Below, piece after piece: positions 1 through 8,377 of a stretch of 64,000 nucleotides of DNA (positions are counted from its first letter, which is position 1; each line of letters begins with the position of its first letter). This stretch comes from Promethearchaeota archaeon. GTDB taxonomy: Archaea; Asgardarchaeota; Lokiarchaeia; Sigynarchaeales; SOKP01. Where the stretch lies: the NCBI GenBank assembly GCA_013375495.1, contig JABXKC010000014.1, forward strand, positions 18,973 through 82,972, given 5' to 3'. The position numbers and the translations under genes were made by a program. The notes under the pieces were generated by a model. It ran no database searches. It was not told the DNA's origin and worked only from the letters and a program-made list of their open reading frames with translations.

Positions 1-1752
1 CCCACACAAAAATCCATTAGATAAAATTTTCCCAATAATTTCAATAATCGTTTCCTTATAAAATTGGTTCAGATCTTCATTCGCATTATAGATCAAAATA
101 TTATCATTATCATAGAACATCCAAAAGTCTTGAATTTCGGCCTCTGTTAAATCGGTATATTCTCTCAGTAATTCTACTAATCTGGTTTCGGGTTTAATTG
201 CTCTAAAGTCATGAGTATGAAAAAATGTAGCTGTTTTTTCATCTAATCTCTCAATTTTAATTTTAAGAGAGTTTTTATAGATCGGCGATACTACAGACAC
301 AATCGAAGAGCTATGTCTACATGATTCTTTAAACACTGCTCGTGGTTCAGATATTGAAACATTAACTCCTCGTTTTTCTATTTCATTTGCAGTTATTTCT
401 AAGTGTAATGGTCCCACACCAGATAGCAGAAATTCACCATTTTCTTCGTTTATTTCAAATCTTAAATTTGGGTCTTCGATTAATAAGTTTTCAATCAATT
501 CTATCATTTTATCTAATTCTCGTAAATATTCAGGTTCGACTGAAACTGTGACTACAGGTGTAGATACATATTTAACATCTTCAAAGGGTATCATTTTACT
601 TGCAAATTCAGAGGCTATTATCGTTTCTCCACTTTGTATTCGTTTCAATCCTTCAATTGCCACAATATTTCCAACTGGTACTTGTTCAACTTGTTCTCTC
701 CTCTGTCCCATAAATATAGCAGTTCTTCTGATAGTATCATTATTATTTTCCCTTAATAAGAATACTTCCTCTTTCATAGAACACATTCCAGAAAAAATTC
801 TTCCCGTTCCTACTAAACTATGTTTATCTGCTTGTACTTTACTTAAGCATATTATGAGAGGTCCCTTAGGATCACAATTGATCATTGCTTTTCCTATCTC
901 TGAACTTAAATCACCATCCCAAATTTTACCAATTCTATAGTTTTGTGCTTCTTTGGGATTGGGGAGGTGATCTACAACCATTTCTAAAATTGCGTTGTGA
1001 ACTGGGAAATAAACCGCTAAATCGGCGTAACTTTCTTTAGTGTAAGTTTCTTTTTGATATCGCGATCTAATATCTGAAAACTTCAGGTCATTGCTCTCCA
1101 AGAGATTTAGCGTAAAACCCCATTTGTGGAGAGCTGAACCGAATGCAACATTTCCATCTGCTGGAGAAACTTGCCACTCTTTTTTAAATGGTTTGTCTGC
1201 GAATCTTTTAACAAGTGTGTTAAAATTTTTAATGATACGAGTATACTTCTTTCTTATTTGATCATCTGTTAACTTTAATTCCCTGATAAGCCGGTCTACT
1301 TTGTTAATATAAAGCACGGGTTTTACCCCTTCTTGAAGCGATTGCTTAATTACAGTCTCAGATTGAGTGATTATCTCTTCTACAGCATCAACAACAACAA
1401 CTACTCCATCTATTAATCTTAAAGCACGAGTTACTTTCCCACTAAAATCTAAGTGACCAGGCGTATCAACAAGATTTATTAGGAAAGGATCGTGTGCTTC
1501 AAGTGATTTCTCATAATATAAAGATATGTTAGTAGATTTCATTGTTATCCCACGCTTTTGTTCTTCCTCTAAATAATCTAAAGCACGCGCTTCACCTGCT
1601 AAATCTGGTGATAATAACCCTGCTTCGCTTAAAAGGGAGTCTGAAAGAGTGGTCTTACCATGGTCTATATGTCCGACAAAACCGATGTTTCTAATATTCT
1701 CAGTTTTATCCATCATATTCAGTATTTCTGAGATCTCCTTTCTACGAGGCAT
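1..1752 (-). CDS. fusA: Translation elongation factor 2 (aEF-2), C-terminus cut by window edge
   Basis: Ribosomal translocase GTPase. The frame is open from the ATG at 1752 to base 1, giving 584 of the roughly 730 residues usual for archaeal EF-2. The GTPase motifs are intact: P-loop GHIDHGKT (residues 27-34), RGITMKST switch I, DTPGHLDF and NKVDR. The N-terminal MPRRKEISEIL and the following RNIGF match archaeal EF-2 rather than bacterial EF-G. The domain IV entrance looks divergent: where archaeal EF-2 usually reads about SPNKHNK, this protein has VSPIYKNS. The diphthamide loop lies beyond the window, so I cannot say whether this is the canonical copy or a diverged paralogue. Transcribed away from purN. 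Family assignment is certain; paralogue status is open. Confidence 0.95.
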   Translation of the reverse strand, partial: MPRRKEISEILNMMDKTENIRNIGFVGHIDHGKTTLSDSLLSEAGLLSPDLAGEARALDYLEEEQKRGITMKSTNISLYYEKSLEAHDPFLINLVDTPGHLDFSGKVTRALRLIDGVVVVVDAVEEIITQSETVIKQSLQEGVKPVLYINKVDRLIRELKLTDDQIRKKYTRIIKNFNTLVKRFADKPFKKEWQVSPADGNVAFGSALHKWGFTLNLLESNDLKFSDIRSRYQKETYTKESYADLAVYFPVHNAILEMVVDHLPNPKEAQNYRIGKIWDGDLSSEIGKAMINCDPKGPLIICLSKVQADKHSLVGTGRIFSGMCSMKEEVFLLRENNNDTIRRTAIFMGQRREQVEQVPVGNIVAIEGLKRIQSGETIIASEFASKMIPFEDVKYVSTPVVTVSVEPEYLRELDKMIELIENLLIEDPNLRFEINEENGEFLLSGVGPLHLEITANEIEKRGVNVSISEPRAVFKESCRHSSSIVSVVSPIYKNSLKIKIERLDEKTATFFHTHDFRAIKPETRLVELLREYTDLTEAEIQDFWMFYDNDNILIYNANEDLNQFYKETIIEIIGKILSNGFLCG

Positions 1753-1844
1753 CTTTACCTTTTTCTCTTGTAAAATGTTAATTATATATTATTTAACCAT
1801 GATTGATTTGATTAAAATTTAAGGATTATTCGAAATTATAAGGA

Positions 1845-1946
1845 GCGGGAAATGAAAATTCTCATTACTCAAGATCTTCTTCATTAAGTGAAACAATACG
1901 CTACACTTTCAGTTGGGTCAGAGCTTTCAAAGAAATCATTTCCCGC
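1845..1946. repeat. 11-bp perfect inverted repeat around an 80-nt loop
   Basis: GCGGGAAATGA at 1845-1855 is exactly complementary to TCATTTCCCGC at 1936-1946, in the gap between EF-2 and purN. An 11-bp stem with G+C-rich ends is unusual in such AT-rich DNA. No T-arm (GTTCRA) is present on either strand, so it is not a tRNA. It could be a small structured RNA or a processing or termination element. Confidence 0.4.
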
Positions 1947-1964
1947 ATAATTAACCAATTACTA

Positions 1965-2600
1965 TTATAAATTTACATCACCATCTATTACAACGAGTCG
2001 TCCTTTAACACTCAGTTTTTTATCACAAAATAGTTCAATCGCTTTTGGGAAGATTTTATGCTCCCATTCTAATACTCGTGGTCCTAAAGTAGCTTCAGTG
2101 TCAGTATCATATACAGGAACACATTTCTGAATGATAATTGGTCCATGATCCGATTCAACATCAACAAAATGAACTGTGCACCCTGAGACTTTTGCTCCGT
2201 ATTCTAATACATCTCTATGTGCATGTAATCCTTTAAATGCTGGTAATAGAGCGGGGTGAATATTCATAACATTCCCATTGAAAGTTTTAATAAATATCTT
2301 GCTTACTAACCTCATATAACCTACTAAAACGATTAAATCACAATTATATTTTTTTAATATTTCTATCATTTTTTCATCGTATTCTTCCCTTGGGAGATGA
2401 AGAAACTTATCGGATTCAATTAACTCAAAAGGAATATTGTGATTTTTTGCTCGCTCCATACAATACGCACCAGCTTTATTACAAATAAGTACTTCCACAC
2501 TTGCTTTGTTTTTTAAAATGCCATCTTCACAAGCGGTAATGATAGCTTCTAAATTGGAACCTGAGCCACTAGCTATCGCACCAATTTTTAATTTTAACAT
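1965..2600 (-). CDS. purN: Phosphoribosylglycinamide formyltransferase (PurN)
   Basis: Transfers a formyl group from 10-formyltetrahydrofolate (or an archaeal equivalent) to glycinamide ribonucleotide, third step of purine synthesis, in the cytoplasm. The 211 residues are the usual family length. Visible signatures are the N-terminal IASGSGSNLEAI phosphate-binding loop, the VGYMRL segment, NIHPALLP with the catalytic Asn and His, and HFVDVESDHGPII with the catalytic Asp. The ATG start places IGAIASGSGS at the expected distance. It stands alone, with no other purine genes in the window, and points away from fttA, with which it shares a 342-bp gap. Confident call. Confidence 0.95.
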   Translation of the reverse strand: MLKLKIGAIASGSGSNLEAIITACEDGILKNKASVEVLICNKAGAYCMERAKNHNIPFELIESDKFLHLPREEYDEKMIEILKKYNCDLIVLVGYMRLVSKIFIKTFNGNVMNIHPALLPAFKGLHAHRDVLEYGAKVSGCTVHFVDVESDHGPIIIQKCVPVYDTDTEATLGPRVLEWEHKIFPKAIELFCDKKLSVKGRLVVIDGDVNL

Positions 2601-2822
2601 ACTTGTTTCTAACGCTCTATTTTGAAATTAGTTTATGAAATTAATCAATAGATATGCAAAATAGCACAATCTATAATGAAAATGTTTTTATTTGATTAAC
2701 TTATATATTATATAGAAATTAGAATTAATTCATTCTTAAAGTTAATCTCTGGTATTAGTATTAATATCTAAGAATTATTCTATTTGTTTAAAACCATTAT
2801 TAAAAGAACTAATATAACTACG

Positions 2823-2895
2823 TATATAATTTTAAAGGAGATTGTAATCAGATTATTACAATTAATTCAATCTGAAAATCAGATTATACCTGATT
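2823..2895 (+). promoter_or_regulatory. fttA promoter and leader with overlapping inverted repeats
   Basis: The 342-bp gap 2601-2942 holds no gene. A TATA-like TATATAAT lies at 2823-2830. ATTGTAAT (2841-2848) pairs with ATTACAAT (2855-2862); AATCTGA (2869-2875) pairs with TCAGATT (2879-2885); AATCAG (2877-2882) pairs with CTGATT (2890-2895). The 11-mer AATCAGATTAT occurs twice (2846 and 2877). If this TATA box is used, the first palindrome straddles the predicted start site, like an operator, and the other two compete with each other as alternative hairpins in the leader. An earlier TATA-like stretch near 2700 could give a longer leader. Confidence 0.45.
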
Positions 2896-2942
2896 TTTAT
2901 ATCAAGAAATTAAAATAGAATTATAAAGAAAATTGACTATAT

Positions 2943-4853
2943 ATGAGTTTTGAAGGAGAATTACAAAGAATTAAAGAAGAAATTATCAAATATCTCCCTC
3001 CCGAGATAGAGGTAAAAAAAATTGAGTTTGAGGGTCCAGAAATAGCAGTTTATTCTGAAAATACTAATCTAGAATCAATTGAAAGTACAGAAATATTGAA
3101 AGATCTCGCAAAATCTATGAGAAAAAGGGTTGTTTTTCGCTGGAATGTAGAAAAACGAAAAGATCCCTCTGAAACAGAAGATTACATTAGAAATTTAATT
3201 AGTGAAGACGCCGAAATTTCAGAGATTGAGTTTGATCATACCCGTGGCGAGGTCATTATAGAATCAGGTAAACCTGGATTAGTTATTGGCAAAAAAGGCG
3301 TAAATTTGAAAGAGATTAGGATGAATACTTTTTGGCAGCCAAAGACCATTAGAACCCCTCCATTAGCTTCAAGAACCATTAGTTTAATTAGACAAATGTT
3401 GACTAAAGAACGGCAGAATCAAAAAGATATTCTTCTTAATATTGGGAAGCGAATTCACAGACCTGCTCTTTTTAACGATTTAGATATTCGCTTAACTTCA
3501 TTAGGAGGTTTTAGGGAGGTAGGAAGATCATGTATATTAATGCAAACACGAGACAGCAATGTCCTGTTAGATGTTGGCTTGAATGTTGGGAATAAGAACG
3601 ATCAATTTCCGCATTTTGATGTTCCAGAGTTCTCCGTAAGAGATTTGGATGCCGTTATAATATCTCACGCTCACCTGGATCATTGTGGGATGGTTCCGTA
3701 TTTATTTAAGTATGGGTATAGAGGGCCAGTATATTGCACCCTTCCTACTCGCAATCTTTCAACCATGTTACAGCTGGATTTCGTCCAGATCTGCGAAAAA
3801 GAGGGCGTTCCGATGCCTTATTCAAAAAGAGATGTAAAAAATGCGGTACTTCATACGATACCCCTTTCGTGGGGGAAAGTTACGGATATCGCCCCAGATA
3901 TTAAATTGACTCTTCACAATTCTGGACACATACTAGGATCTTCGCTTGTCCATCTACATTTTGGGAAAGGCGGATTTAACTTTATTTACACTGGCGATAT
4001 GAAGTACCAAAAGACTAGGTTGCTCGAAAAAGCAGCTGTGAAATTCCCTAGAGTTGAAGCTTTACTTGTGGAGTCTACTTATGGTGGACCGCAAGATCGA
4101 ATTCCCAGCAGACAGGATTCTGAACGTGAACTCAGGCAAATTTTAACCTCAACGATTAGGCGCGGTGGTAAAGTTCTCATCCCCGTTTTAGCAGTAGGTA
4201 GAGCGCAGGAACTCATAATTGTTCTTGAAGAACTTATCTCTAAGGCTATTATTGATCAAGTTCCTATTTTTCTGGACGGTTTAATCTCAGAAGCAACTGC
4301 AATCCACACCGCAAATCCAGATTTCCTTAGTTCTGATCTAAGAGAAAAAATATTACATCAAGGAAAAAACCCATTTTTAAGCGAATTCTTTACTACAGTC
4401 TCAGGTCATGATGAAAGAAACGATGTTATTATGGGAGGGCCATGTATAATTTTAGCAACTAGCGGTATGTTAATTGGTGGGCCATCAGTGCAATACTTGA
4501 AAGCATTAGCAGAAGACAAGAATAATTCATTAATATTCGTGTCTTATCAAGTGAACGGCACTTTAGGCTCGAGAATACAACGAGGTTTCCGAGAAATTCA
4601 GTACACAAATGCAAAAGGGAGAACCCAGCTGGTAAGATTAAACTTGAATGTGTTTACATTGGAGGGATTTAGTGGTCATTCATCTCGTAGTCAAATTTCT
4701 CAGTTCCTCCGTAGAATACAGCCCAAACCTAAGTTAGTTATAACTAACCACGGAGAAGAAAGTAAATGCGTTAGTTTATCAACAATGATTCATAAAAAAT
4801 TAAGAAAAGCAACTAAAAGTCCTAAAAATAGAGAAACTATACTCTTAAAATAG
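2943..4853 (+). CDS. fttA: KH/metallo-beta-lactamase/beta-CASP ribonuclease FttA (aCPSF1)
   Basis: Archaeal homologue of CPSF73. The family is an endonuclease that acts as transcription termination factor, cutting nascent RNA at U-rich sites behind RNA polymerase. The 636 residues match the family. Residues 1-145 form the tandem KH part, with a GXXG-type loop GLVIGKKG near 112-119. The MBL core follows, with the zinc motif HAHLDH starting at His242, SGHILGSS and YTGDMK, then the beta-CASP region with GGKVLIPVLAVGRAQE and the C-terminal GFSGHSSRSQ and TNHGEE motifs. The catalytic residues look intact. Its leader is rich in inverted repeats. T-rich tracts after several genes in this window fit its termination mode. 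Confidence 0.96.
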   Translation: MSFEGELQRIKEEIIKYLPPEIEVKKIEFEGPEIAVYSENTNLESIESTEILKDLAKSMRKRVVFRWNVEKRKDPSETEDYIRNLISEDAEISEIEFDHTRGEVIIESGKPGLVIGKKGVNLKEIRMNTFWQPKTIRTPPLASRTISLIRQMLTKERQNQKDILLNIGKRIHRPALFNDLDIRLTSLGGFREVGRSCILMQTRDSNVLLDVGLNVGNKNDQFPHFDVPEFSVRDLDAVIISHAHLDHCGMVPYLFKYGYRGPVYCTLPTRNLSTMLQLDFVQICEKEGVPMPYSKRDVKNAVLHTIPLSWGKVTDIAPDIKLTLHNSGHILGSSLVHLHFGKGGFNFIYTGDMKYQKTRLLEKAAVKFPRVEALLVESTYGGPQDRIPSRQDSERELRQILTSTIRRGGKVLIPVLAVGRAQELIIVLEELISKAIIDQVPIFLDGLISEATAIHTANPDFLSSDLREKILHQGKNPFLSEFFTTVSGHDERNDVIMGGPCIILATSGMLIGGPSVQYLKALAEDKNNSLIFVSYQVNGTLGSRIQRGFREIQYTNAKGRTQLVRLNLNVFTLEGFSGHSSRSQISQFLRRIQPKPKLVITNHGEESKCVSLSTMIHKKLRKATKSPKNRETILLK

Positions 4854-4990
4854 AATCCTTTTGTTGTTTGATCTCTAATTTTATTTTCTTAAGGCTTCTC
4901 ATTACTATTGCTACAACTCCTTTTATTTAAAATTTATAATAAATCTTAAGTATAGATTAAAGATAATTTAATTTCAATAGAGATGATTTT

Positions 4991-5425
4991 ATGCCAATAA
5001 TTGAATTAAAAAAAGAGATACTCTCACCTGTGGAAACAATTTACGAGATTTTGAATGATTATTTAGCTTTACCTCGATGGAATATTATAGTAACTGAATG
5101 TACTCAACTCGAATCTAAAAAATATTTCTTAAAAACGAATGTTGGTGATATTACAAATATAGAAGTTGAGAATATTCCCCACGAAAAGATGACATCCATT
5201 CAAAAAGGAAGTCCCATGCAAAAAATAGGATACATATTCGAACCTAAAGATAATTCAACCTTGGTCACTCTCTGGGCTGAATTTGAATTAGATGACCAAA
5301 AAGAAATCATGGAAATGGCTGGAGACTTATTTTTAAAGAGTTTGAAAGTTTACGCTGATTATCTCAGTGCTGGTGGAAATCCAGAAGAATACAAAAAATC
5401 CTTTAGTAAAATTAAAAAGGCATAA
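4991..5425 (+). CDS. SRPBCC (START-like) family protein
   Basis: A 144-residue protein with the layout of the SRPBCC/polyketide cyclase fold: an N-terminal strand and helix with SPVETIYEILNDY and LPRWN, a central run of beta strands, and a long C-terminal helix (DLFLKSLKVYADYL). Such proteins form a cavity that binds hydrophobic ligands; many have no known substrate. No catalytic residues can be named and the neighbours (fttA, a polyferredoxin) give no clue. Followed by a run of nine T at 5441. Fold call moderate to good, function unknown. Confidence 0.7.
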   Translation: MPIIELKKEILSPVETIYEILNDYLALPRWNIIVTECTQLESKKYFLKTNVGDITNIEVENIPHEKMTSIQKGSPMQKIGYIFEPKDNSTLVTLWAEFELDDQKEIMEMAGDLFLKSLKVYADYLSAGGNPEEYKKSFSKIKKA

Positions 5426-5440
5426 CCATACTATCTTCAC

Positions 5441-5449
5441 TTTTTTTTT
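5441..5449 (+). terminator. T-tract terminator after SRPBCC gene
   Basis: Nine consecutive T sixteen bases after the stop codon, without a stable hairpin, as expected for archaeal U-tract termination. Confidence 0.45.
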
Positions 5450-5527
5450 ATTTCTCCTTTAACGATTTCCTTTTGAGAAGATCAATTTTTTTAACCAGCA
5501 ATTATTTATTAATTTAAAATTTAATGT

Positions 5528-6478
5528 GTGATATCTTTGAGATTTAAAAGGTTAAAGATAAGAGAAAATTCTATTAAAATCAGCCGTAGAATAGTTCAGA
5601 TTTCTGCGTTTCTAGTTGTAAATTATATTATTCTTGAGATATTTTTACCTATTAATCTTATAAGCTTAGAAGGAATCGTTAAAGTATTACCCATTCTAAA
5701 CTCACCAAGAAATCCTCTTTCTAATGGAGCAGGAATTTTAGAATATATTTTCTTTTCTATGGCAGAAGGTAGTTTTCCATTTTTTCTTTTAGCAGTTTTA
5801 ATTTTAGTATTGCTATTTACAAATAGGGTATTTTGTGGTTGGATATGTCCAATAGGTGCAATACAAGATATATGTGCTGCGATACCCACTAAAAAAAGAA
5901 AGTTCAAAATATCAACACACAAAACACTTCTCAACATCAAGTATGTCTTTGTAATCATTACAATAATTATTATTTTTCCCTTAGGGATTACAAAAAATGC
6001 AAATATATTATTTTACATTGATTTTAAAACACAATTAGGTATATTCGCTGACCAACCAATAGGATTTTTCTCTTTATCGGAATTTATTTTTGTATTCTTT
6101 CCTGATGTAATTCAAAATGTTTTCTTACCCGTACAATTTGGCGCATTAGAATTCGGAGGTTATGTCTTCTTGATTTTTTATTCTTTACTCATAATTCTAT
6201 CGGTCTGGTATCCCCGGATTTATTGTAGATATATTTGTCCATTTGCTGCTGTTTCTTCAGCAGTTACTGAATATTCATTTTTAAAATTAGCCAGAAATCC
6301 TGTACGATGTGTAGGTAGGTCAGAGTGTGGCATTTGTGAACAAGTTTGCCCAAAACAAATTAGAATTCTAGATGAACCGTTCGAGTTCTTCACAGGAAGT
6401 GGGGAGTGTAATTTCTGTTTAGAATGTAAAGAAAAGTGCCCTTACGATGCTGTATTAATAAAATTTGGAAATGTATAA
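5528..6478 (+). CDS. NapH/CcoG-like membrane polyferredoxin
   Basis: A 316-residue integral membrane iron-sulfur protein, likely passing electrons between a membrane carrier and a soluble partner. Several hydrophobic segments are visible (near residues 20-45, 80-100, 135-155 and 220-240). The motifs FCGWICPIGA and YCRYICPFAA are typical of the NapH/YccM/CcoG family, and two 4Fe-4S clusters follow (CGICEQVC...CP region, and CNFCLECKEKCP). It starts at GTG 5528; the ATG at 5524 hits a stop after six codons. No reductase or cytochrome gene is adjacent, so its partner is unknown. Confidence 0.85.
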   Translation: MISLRFKRLKIRENSIKISRRIVQISAFLVVNYIILEIFLPINLISLEGIVKVLPILNSPRNPLSNGAGILEYIFFSMAEGSFPFFLLAVLILVLLFTNRVFCGWICPIGAIQDICAAIPTKKRKFKISTHKTLLNIKYVFVIITIIIIFPLGITKNANILFYIDFKTQLGIFADQPIGFFSLSEFIFVFFPDVIQNVFLPVQFGALEFGGYVFLIFYSLLIILSVWYPRIYCRYICPFAAVSSAVTEYSFLKLARNPVRCVGRSECGICEQVCPKQIRILDEPFEFFTGSGECNFCLECKEKCPYDAVLIKFGNV

Positions 6479-6508
6479 GATATTCTTAATATTTCTATTC
6501 AAATACAA

Positions 6509-7729
6509 GTGAGTTATCGCGTGGATCCTAAAAACCTTAAAATTTATACCTTACATATGAGAAGAGATTCTGATATTGGCGAAAAAGCTATATCTGATTC
6601 TCAAGCTATAAGATATTACGAAGAAGATGAAGAATCCGAAGTAGATATTAGACCCGCTTTTTTTAGAGATGTAGATCGCATCGTCCATAGTAAAGCATAT
6701 GCGCGTTATATAGATAAAACCCAAGTATTTTTTGGAATTAATAATGCGAATATTACGCATCGCTCCTTACATGTTATTCTTGTAGCCAGAATTGCCCGAC
6801 AAATAGGGCGAATTTTAAAATTTAATACTGATTTAATAGAGGCAATAGCTCTGAGTCATGATGTGGGACACTCGCCATTTGGACACTTAGGAGAAGCTAT
6901 ATTAAATGACATTAGTTTAAAAAATCGCATGGGAGTTTTCAACCATAATGCTCAGGGCGTAAGATGGTTATCTCACCTTGAAAAAAGATTTCCCGATAAA
7001 CCCGCAAAAGGTTTAAACCTAACCTTACAAGTATTAGATGGCGTTCTTTGCCATGACGGTGAAGTTAACGAGAAAGAATTAAAACCTGTTTCATTAAATG
7101 GAAAAACTTGGGAAGATCACTTTGCAGAATATCTTGAAAGTTTCAGTACAAATAAGATTAGAAGAATCCCCATGTCATACGAAGCTATTGCTGTGAGGTT
7201 TGCGGATTCCATTGCTTATATTGGGAGAGATATTGAAGACGCAATATTGTTGAAGTTAATTAAAAGGTCAGATATCCCTGAAAGTTGTAGAGATGTACTT
7301 GGCGATACTAATCGGAAAATAATGAAAACACTTATAATGGATTTATTGAATACAAGTTTACATAGCAATAAAATCGGATACAGTGAACCTATCTTCGAAG
7401 CTTTCAAAGAATTAAAAATATTTAACTATGACAAGATATACAGTCGAAGAGATATGTACAAAACCGAGAATTCTAAATCTTCTTACATTGAAAATTTGAC
7501 TCAACAGTTTGAGCTGATTTTTGAAAGATCGTTAGAAGATTTAGAAAATGAGAATCCTGACACACCAATTTTCAAAGACCACATAGAATACATAGACGAT
7601 GAGAATTACTCAACTTATTATAAACCAAATAGAGAACAAGGGAATTTAGCATTAATTGTTCGTGATTACATCGCAGGTATGAGCGATAAATATTTTCACG
7701 AGATTTTCACTCAGTTTAGATCTGATTAG
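6509..7729 (+). CDS. HD-domain dGTPase-like phosphohydrolase
   Basis: A 406-residue member of the dGTP triphosphohydrolase-like HD family, which hydrolyses dNTPs or related nucleotides. The metal site can be read: His in ITHRSLHV, the His-Asp pair in ALSHDVGHSPFGHLGE and the distal Asp in VRFADSIAY. The N-terminal part has the RDVDRIVHSKAYARY and KTQVF segments that precede the HD core in dGTPases. The GTG start at 6509 follows the polyferredoxin stop by 30 bases, so the two may be cotranscribed. Substrate is not predictable from sequence. Confidence 0.85.
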   Translation: MSYRVDPKNLKIYTLHMRRDSDIGEKAISDSQAIRYYEEDEESEVDIRPAFFRDVDRIVHSKAYARYIDKTQVFFGINNANITHRSLHVILVARIARQIGRILKFNTDLIEAIALSHDVGHSPFGHLGEAILNDISLKNRMGVFNHNAQGVRWLSHLEKRFPDKPAKGLNLTLQVLDGVLCHDGEVNEKELKPVSLNGKTWEDHFAEYLESFSTNKIRRIPMSYEAIAVRFADSIAYIGRDIEDAILLKLIKRSDIPESCRDVLGDTNRKIMKTLIMDLLNTSLHSNKIGYSEPIFEAFKELKIFNYDKIYSRRDMYKTENSKSSYIENLTQQFELIFERSLEDLENENPDTPIFKDHIEYIDDENYSTYYKPNREQGNLALIVRDYIAGMSDKYFHEIFTQFRSD

Positions 7730-7942
7730 AAATAACTCCTTTCAATAGTTTGTTGTTCACTAATTTTACCAGAGGATTTATCTACAATTTGAGAAAATTT
7801 ATTAATACTTACTATCACTTTATTATTGCTTTCATAACAGTTATTTAATAGGAGTCTTTATTCGAAATAGATCTTATCTTATTTATTCAAGTTTATATAC
7901 TTTGTAAAACCAATTACTGAACTCGTTACATTTTATCAAAAA

Positions 7943-8092
7943 GGATTACACAGGGAGGATCAAATTTTTTAGTTTACATAACGGGGTTTTGTTTTTTTCA
8001 GTCACGGGGTTTTAATACTCTCAGTTAGAAAAGTATTAAAAAAAACAAGAATTTTTTTTAGAATCCTCCTTGCAATAATGCTAGTGTAATCC
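7943..8092. ncRNA. Candidate structured RNA (about 150 nt)
   Basis: The stretch 7730-8186 has no open reading frame. GGATTACAC (7943-7951) pairs with GTGTAATCC (8084-8092); just inside, GGAGGAT (7954-7960) pairs with ATCCTCC (8063-8069); a small GCA/TGC hairpin sits on the 3' side; and in the centre TTTTAATACT (8010-8019) pairs with AGTATTAAAA (8032-8041) around a 12-nt loop. The 10-mer ACGGGGTTTT occurs twice (7981 and 8004) in the internal region. A TATA-like TTTATATA at 7892-7899 suggests transcription on the plus strand. No match to RNase P, SRP or 5S RNA signatures is visible. Confidence 0.5.
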
Positions 8093-8186
8093 AATAAATT
8101 ATAAGGTTATACTCTAATAAAAATCTATCTTTATTCAAATTTTATTTTTTTTCGAGTCCTATTAAAAAAAAAGTGTCTTGAGAGAA

Positions 8187-8289
8187 TAGCCCGGCACGGA
8201 ATTTCGATAAATGATTTAAATTCATTAATTTTCGAACCGTGGTCCAGGGGTTCAGGGCCCCCGATGCTTGGCCACTACACCACCGGGCT
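8187..8289 (-). tRNA. tRNA-Gln(CUG) with a 30-nt BHB intron in the T loop
   Basis: Acceptor AGCCCGG pairs perfectly with CCGGGCT and the discriminator is A. The D arm is GTGT...GCAT. The anticodon stem GGGGG/CCCCT (with a 27-43 G-U pair) carries loop CCCUGAA, so the anticodon is CUG and position 33 is C instead of the near-universal U. The T stem CACGG/CCGTG encloses 37 nt instead of 7. After the stem, TTCG pairs with CGAA, flanked by 3-nt bulges AAA and ATT, and an inner helix (ATTAATGA/TCATTTAT, one mismatch) closes a 7-nt loop. Cutting after the second base of each bulge removes exactly 30 nt (between positions 59 and 60) and leaves the canonical TTCGAAT. The A1-U72 pair fits archaeal tRNA-Gln. 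Confidence 0.9.
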
Positions 8290-8377
8290 AAATTTCTTGA
8301 TTTGATATGAAAATTAATCATATAAATTTATTATTGATTATAATTTTAACTGTTTTTATCGATTCAAAATAACAGAT

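Noticed and set aside
548..940. 130-codon plus-strand frame
   Set aside because: Lies wholly opposite EF-2 and has no family features.
1845..1946. Possible tRNA because 7-bp acceptor-like ends match
   Set aside because: No D arm, anticodon stem or GTTCRA T loop can be drawn on either strand.
7981..8013. Start of a CRISPR array (two ACGGGGTTTT copies)
   Set aside because: Only two 10-bp copies 13 bases apart; no further units and no cas genes in the window.
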